Source: Arthrobacter sp. YN
Lineage (GTDB): Bacteria; Actinomycetota; Actinomycetes; Actinomycetales; Micrococcaceae
NCBI RefSeq assembly: GCF_002224285.1
Contig: NZ_CP022436.1
Span: forward strand, 2,666,001 to 2,730,000
Length of the DNA stretch: 64,000 nt
Direction: 5' to 3'
Both the position numbers and the translations under genes were made by a program. Position 1 is the stretch's first letter. Every line of letters starts with the position of its first letter. This document shows positions 63,432 to 64,000 of this stretch, in pieces. Under the pieces are notes generated by a model. It ran no database searches. It had not been told where the DNA came from and saw only the letters and a program-made list of their open reading frames with translations.

Positions 63432-64000
63432 ATGCCTTTCCTGGACAAACTTCAGCTCTGGGCCGATGAGCGCCCCCACGACACCGCGGTCGTTGTGGGC
63501 AGCAGCCGGCTCACCTGGGCGGGACTCCGCGACGCCGCAGCAGGGCTGCTGAACGATGCGACCACCACTACTGTTCTTGCCGAGCCCAATTCCGTTCGCT
63601 TCGTGGAGCGCTACACGGCAGCGGTGGCGGGGGAGCGGAGCTGCGCGGTGCTCGACCCCGAATGGCCGATTCCGATGATCGAAGAAGTCACATCGCGCAT
63701 TGGCGGGACCACCAGGCCGGTCGAGACCGGGTTGTTGGACGGGGACCCGTCCAGTACGTTCCTCATCGGCCTTACCTCGGGCACTACCTCCGTCCCCAAA
63801 GCCTTCACCAGGTCCCGCCGTTCCTGGCAGGTGTCCTTCGAGGCATCCATCGAGTTCTTCGGCCTCTCACAGGACGACCGGACACTGGCGCCCGGCCCTC
63901 TGTCAGCCAGCCTTAATCTGTACGCGCTCTCGGAATGCCTGTACGCGGGTGCCGCGTTTCATACGCTCGAATCGTTCGACGTCGGAGACGCCCACGCTGC
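63432..64000 (+). CDS. AMP-dependent acyl-CoA synthetase/ligase, N-terminal part (runs off window)
   Basis: The frame is open from ATG 63432 to the window end (about 190 residues). It begins like an adenylate-forming enzyme: an N-terminal FLDKLQLWADERPHDTAVV segment, then TWAGLRDAAAGLL, and the ATP-binding P-loop-like motif IGLTSGTTSVPKAFTRS. The long P-loop spacing and short N-terminal domain suggest a compact family member, such as an acyl-CoA synthetase or an NRPS-like adenylation domain. Substrate and C-terminal domain are outside the window. Confidence 0.85.
   Translation, partial: MPFLDKLQLWADERPHDTAVVVGSSRLTWAGLRDAAAGLLNDATTTTVLAEPNSVRFVERYTAAVAGERSCAVLDPEWPIPMIEEVTSRIGGTTRPVETGLLDGDPSSTFLIGLTSGTTSVPKAFTRSRRSWQVSFEASIEFFGLSQDDRTLAPGPLSASLNLYALSECLYAGAAFHTLESFDVGDAHA

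Overview
The window is 64 kb of high-GC actinobacterial chromosome. Gene content and order point to the Micrococcaceae, most likely Arthrobacter or Paenarthrobacter; this is inferred from protein character and synteny, not from a database search. The evidence is GTG/ATG starts in about equal use, RbpA, WhiA, OpcA, a CoaE-GrpB fusion and an actinobacterial SUF operon. The gene blocks also run in the order known from Mycobacterium tuberculosis: polA-rpsA-coaE-uvrB, uvrA, uvrC-rapZ-yvcK-whiA, gap-pgk-tpi-secG, pgl-opcA-zwf-tal-tkt, ctaB, ctaA-ABC-sufR-sufBDC-sufT. There are no rRNA, tRNA, insertion sequence, CRISPR or prophage genes.

Layout. 1-3.5 kb: end of a PiT phosphate transporter, a small membrane protein, a TIG-type lipoprotein with a membrane partner, and a DHFR-like protein. 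3.5-15 kb: information processing and repair (polA, an Eis-like acetyltransferase, a TAT lipoprotein deacetylase, rpsA, yigZ, coaE-grpB, uvrB). 15-25 kb: a TerC/Alx membrane protein behind a yybP-ykoY-type manganese riboswitch, an MFS transporter, a hydrolase/acetyltransferase pair, a CoA-transferase-like gene with a Ski2-like helicase, tam, and a short GntR regulator. 25-35 kb: uvrA, a HAD phosphatase with plsC, uvrC, rapZ-yvcK-whiA, sodA. 35-48 kb: lower glycolysis (gap-pgk-tpiA-secG), rbpA, and an opposing tkt-tal-pgi-zwf-opcA-pgl operon feeding the pentose phosphate pathway. 48-57 kb: haem genes ctaB and ctaA, with an accessory block between them. 57-62.4 kb: sufR and a SUF Fe-S assembly operon. 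62.4-64 kb: a zinc metallopeptidase and the start of an AMP-dependent ligase.

The block between ctaB and ctaA (49.1-54.4 kb) is the part least explained by known core biology. It holds a stand-alone TOPRIM protein. Divergent from it is a compact operon encoding a small secreted crystallin/I36-like protein, a lipoprotein, a MacA-like adaptor with a peptidoglycan-binding domain, and a MacB-like ABC transporter. The intergenic region carries direct ACCTAG-type repeats at 21-22 bp (two helical turns), plus an inverted copy, just upstream of the operon's likely -10. This looks like a regulated export module.

A second window-wide pattern is a TANNNT hexamer 6-7 nt before the start codon, mostly without a Shine-Dalgarno sequence, at fifteen genes. 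These include polA, uvrA, uvrB and uvrC, and imply leaderless transcription. At uvrA the hexamer directly abuts a LexA-box-like palindrome. At yigZ/coaE two such hexamers overlap on opposite strands.
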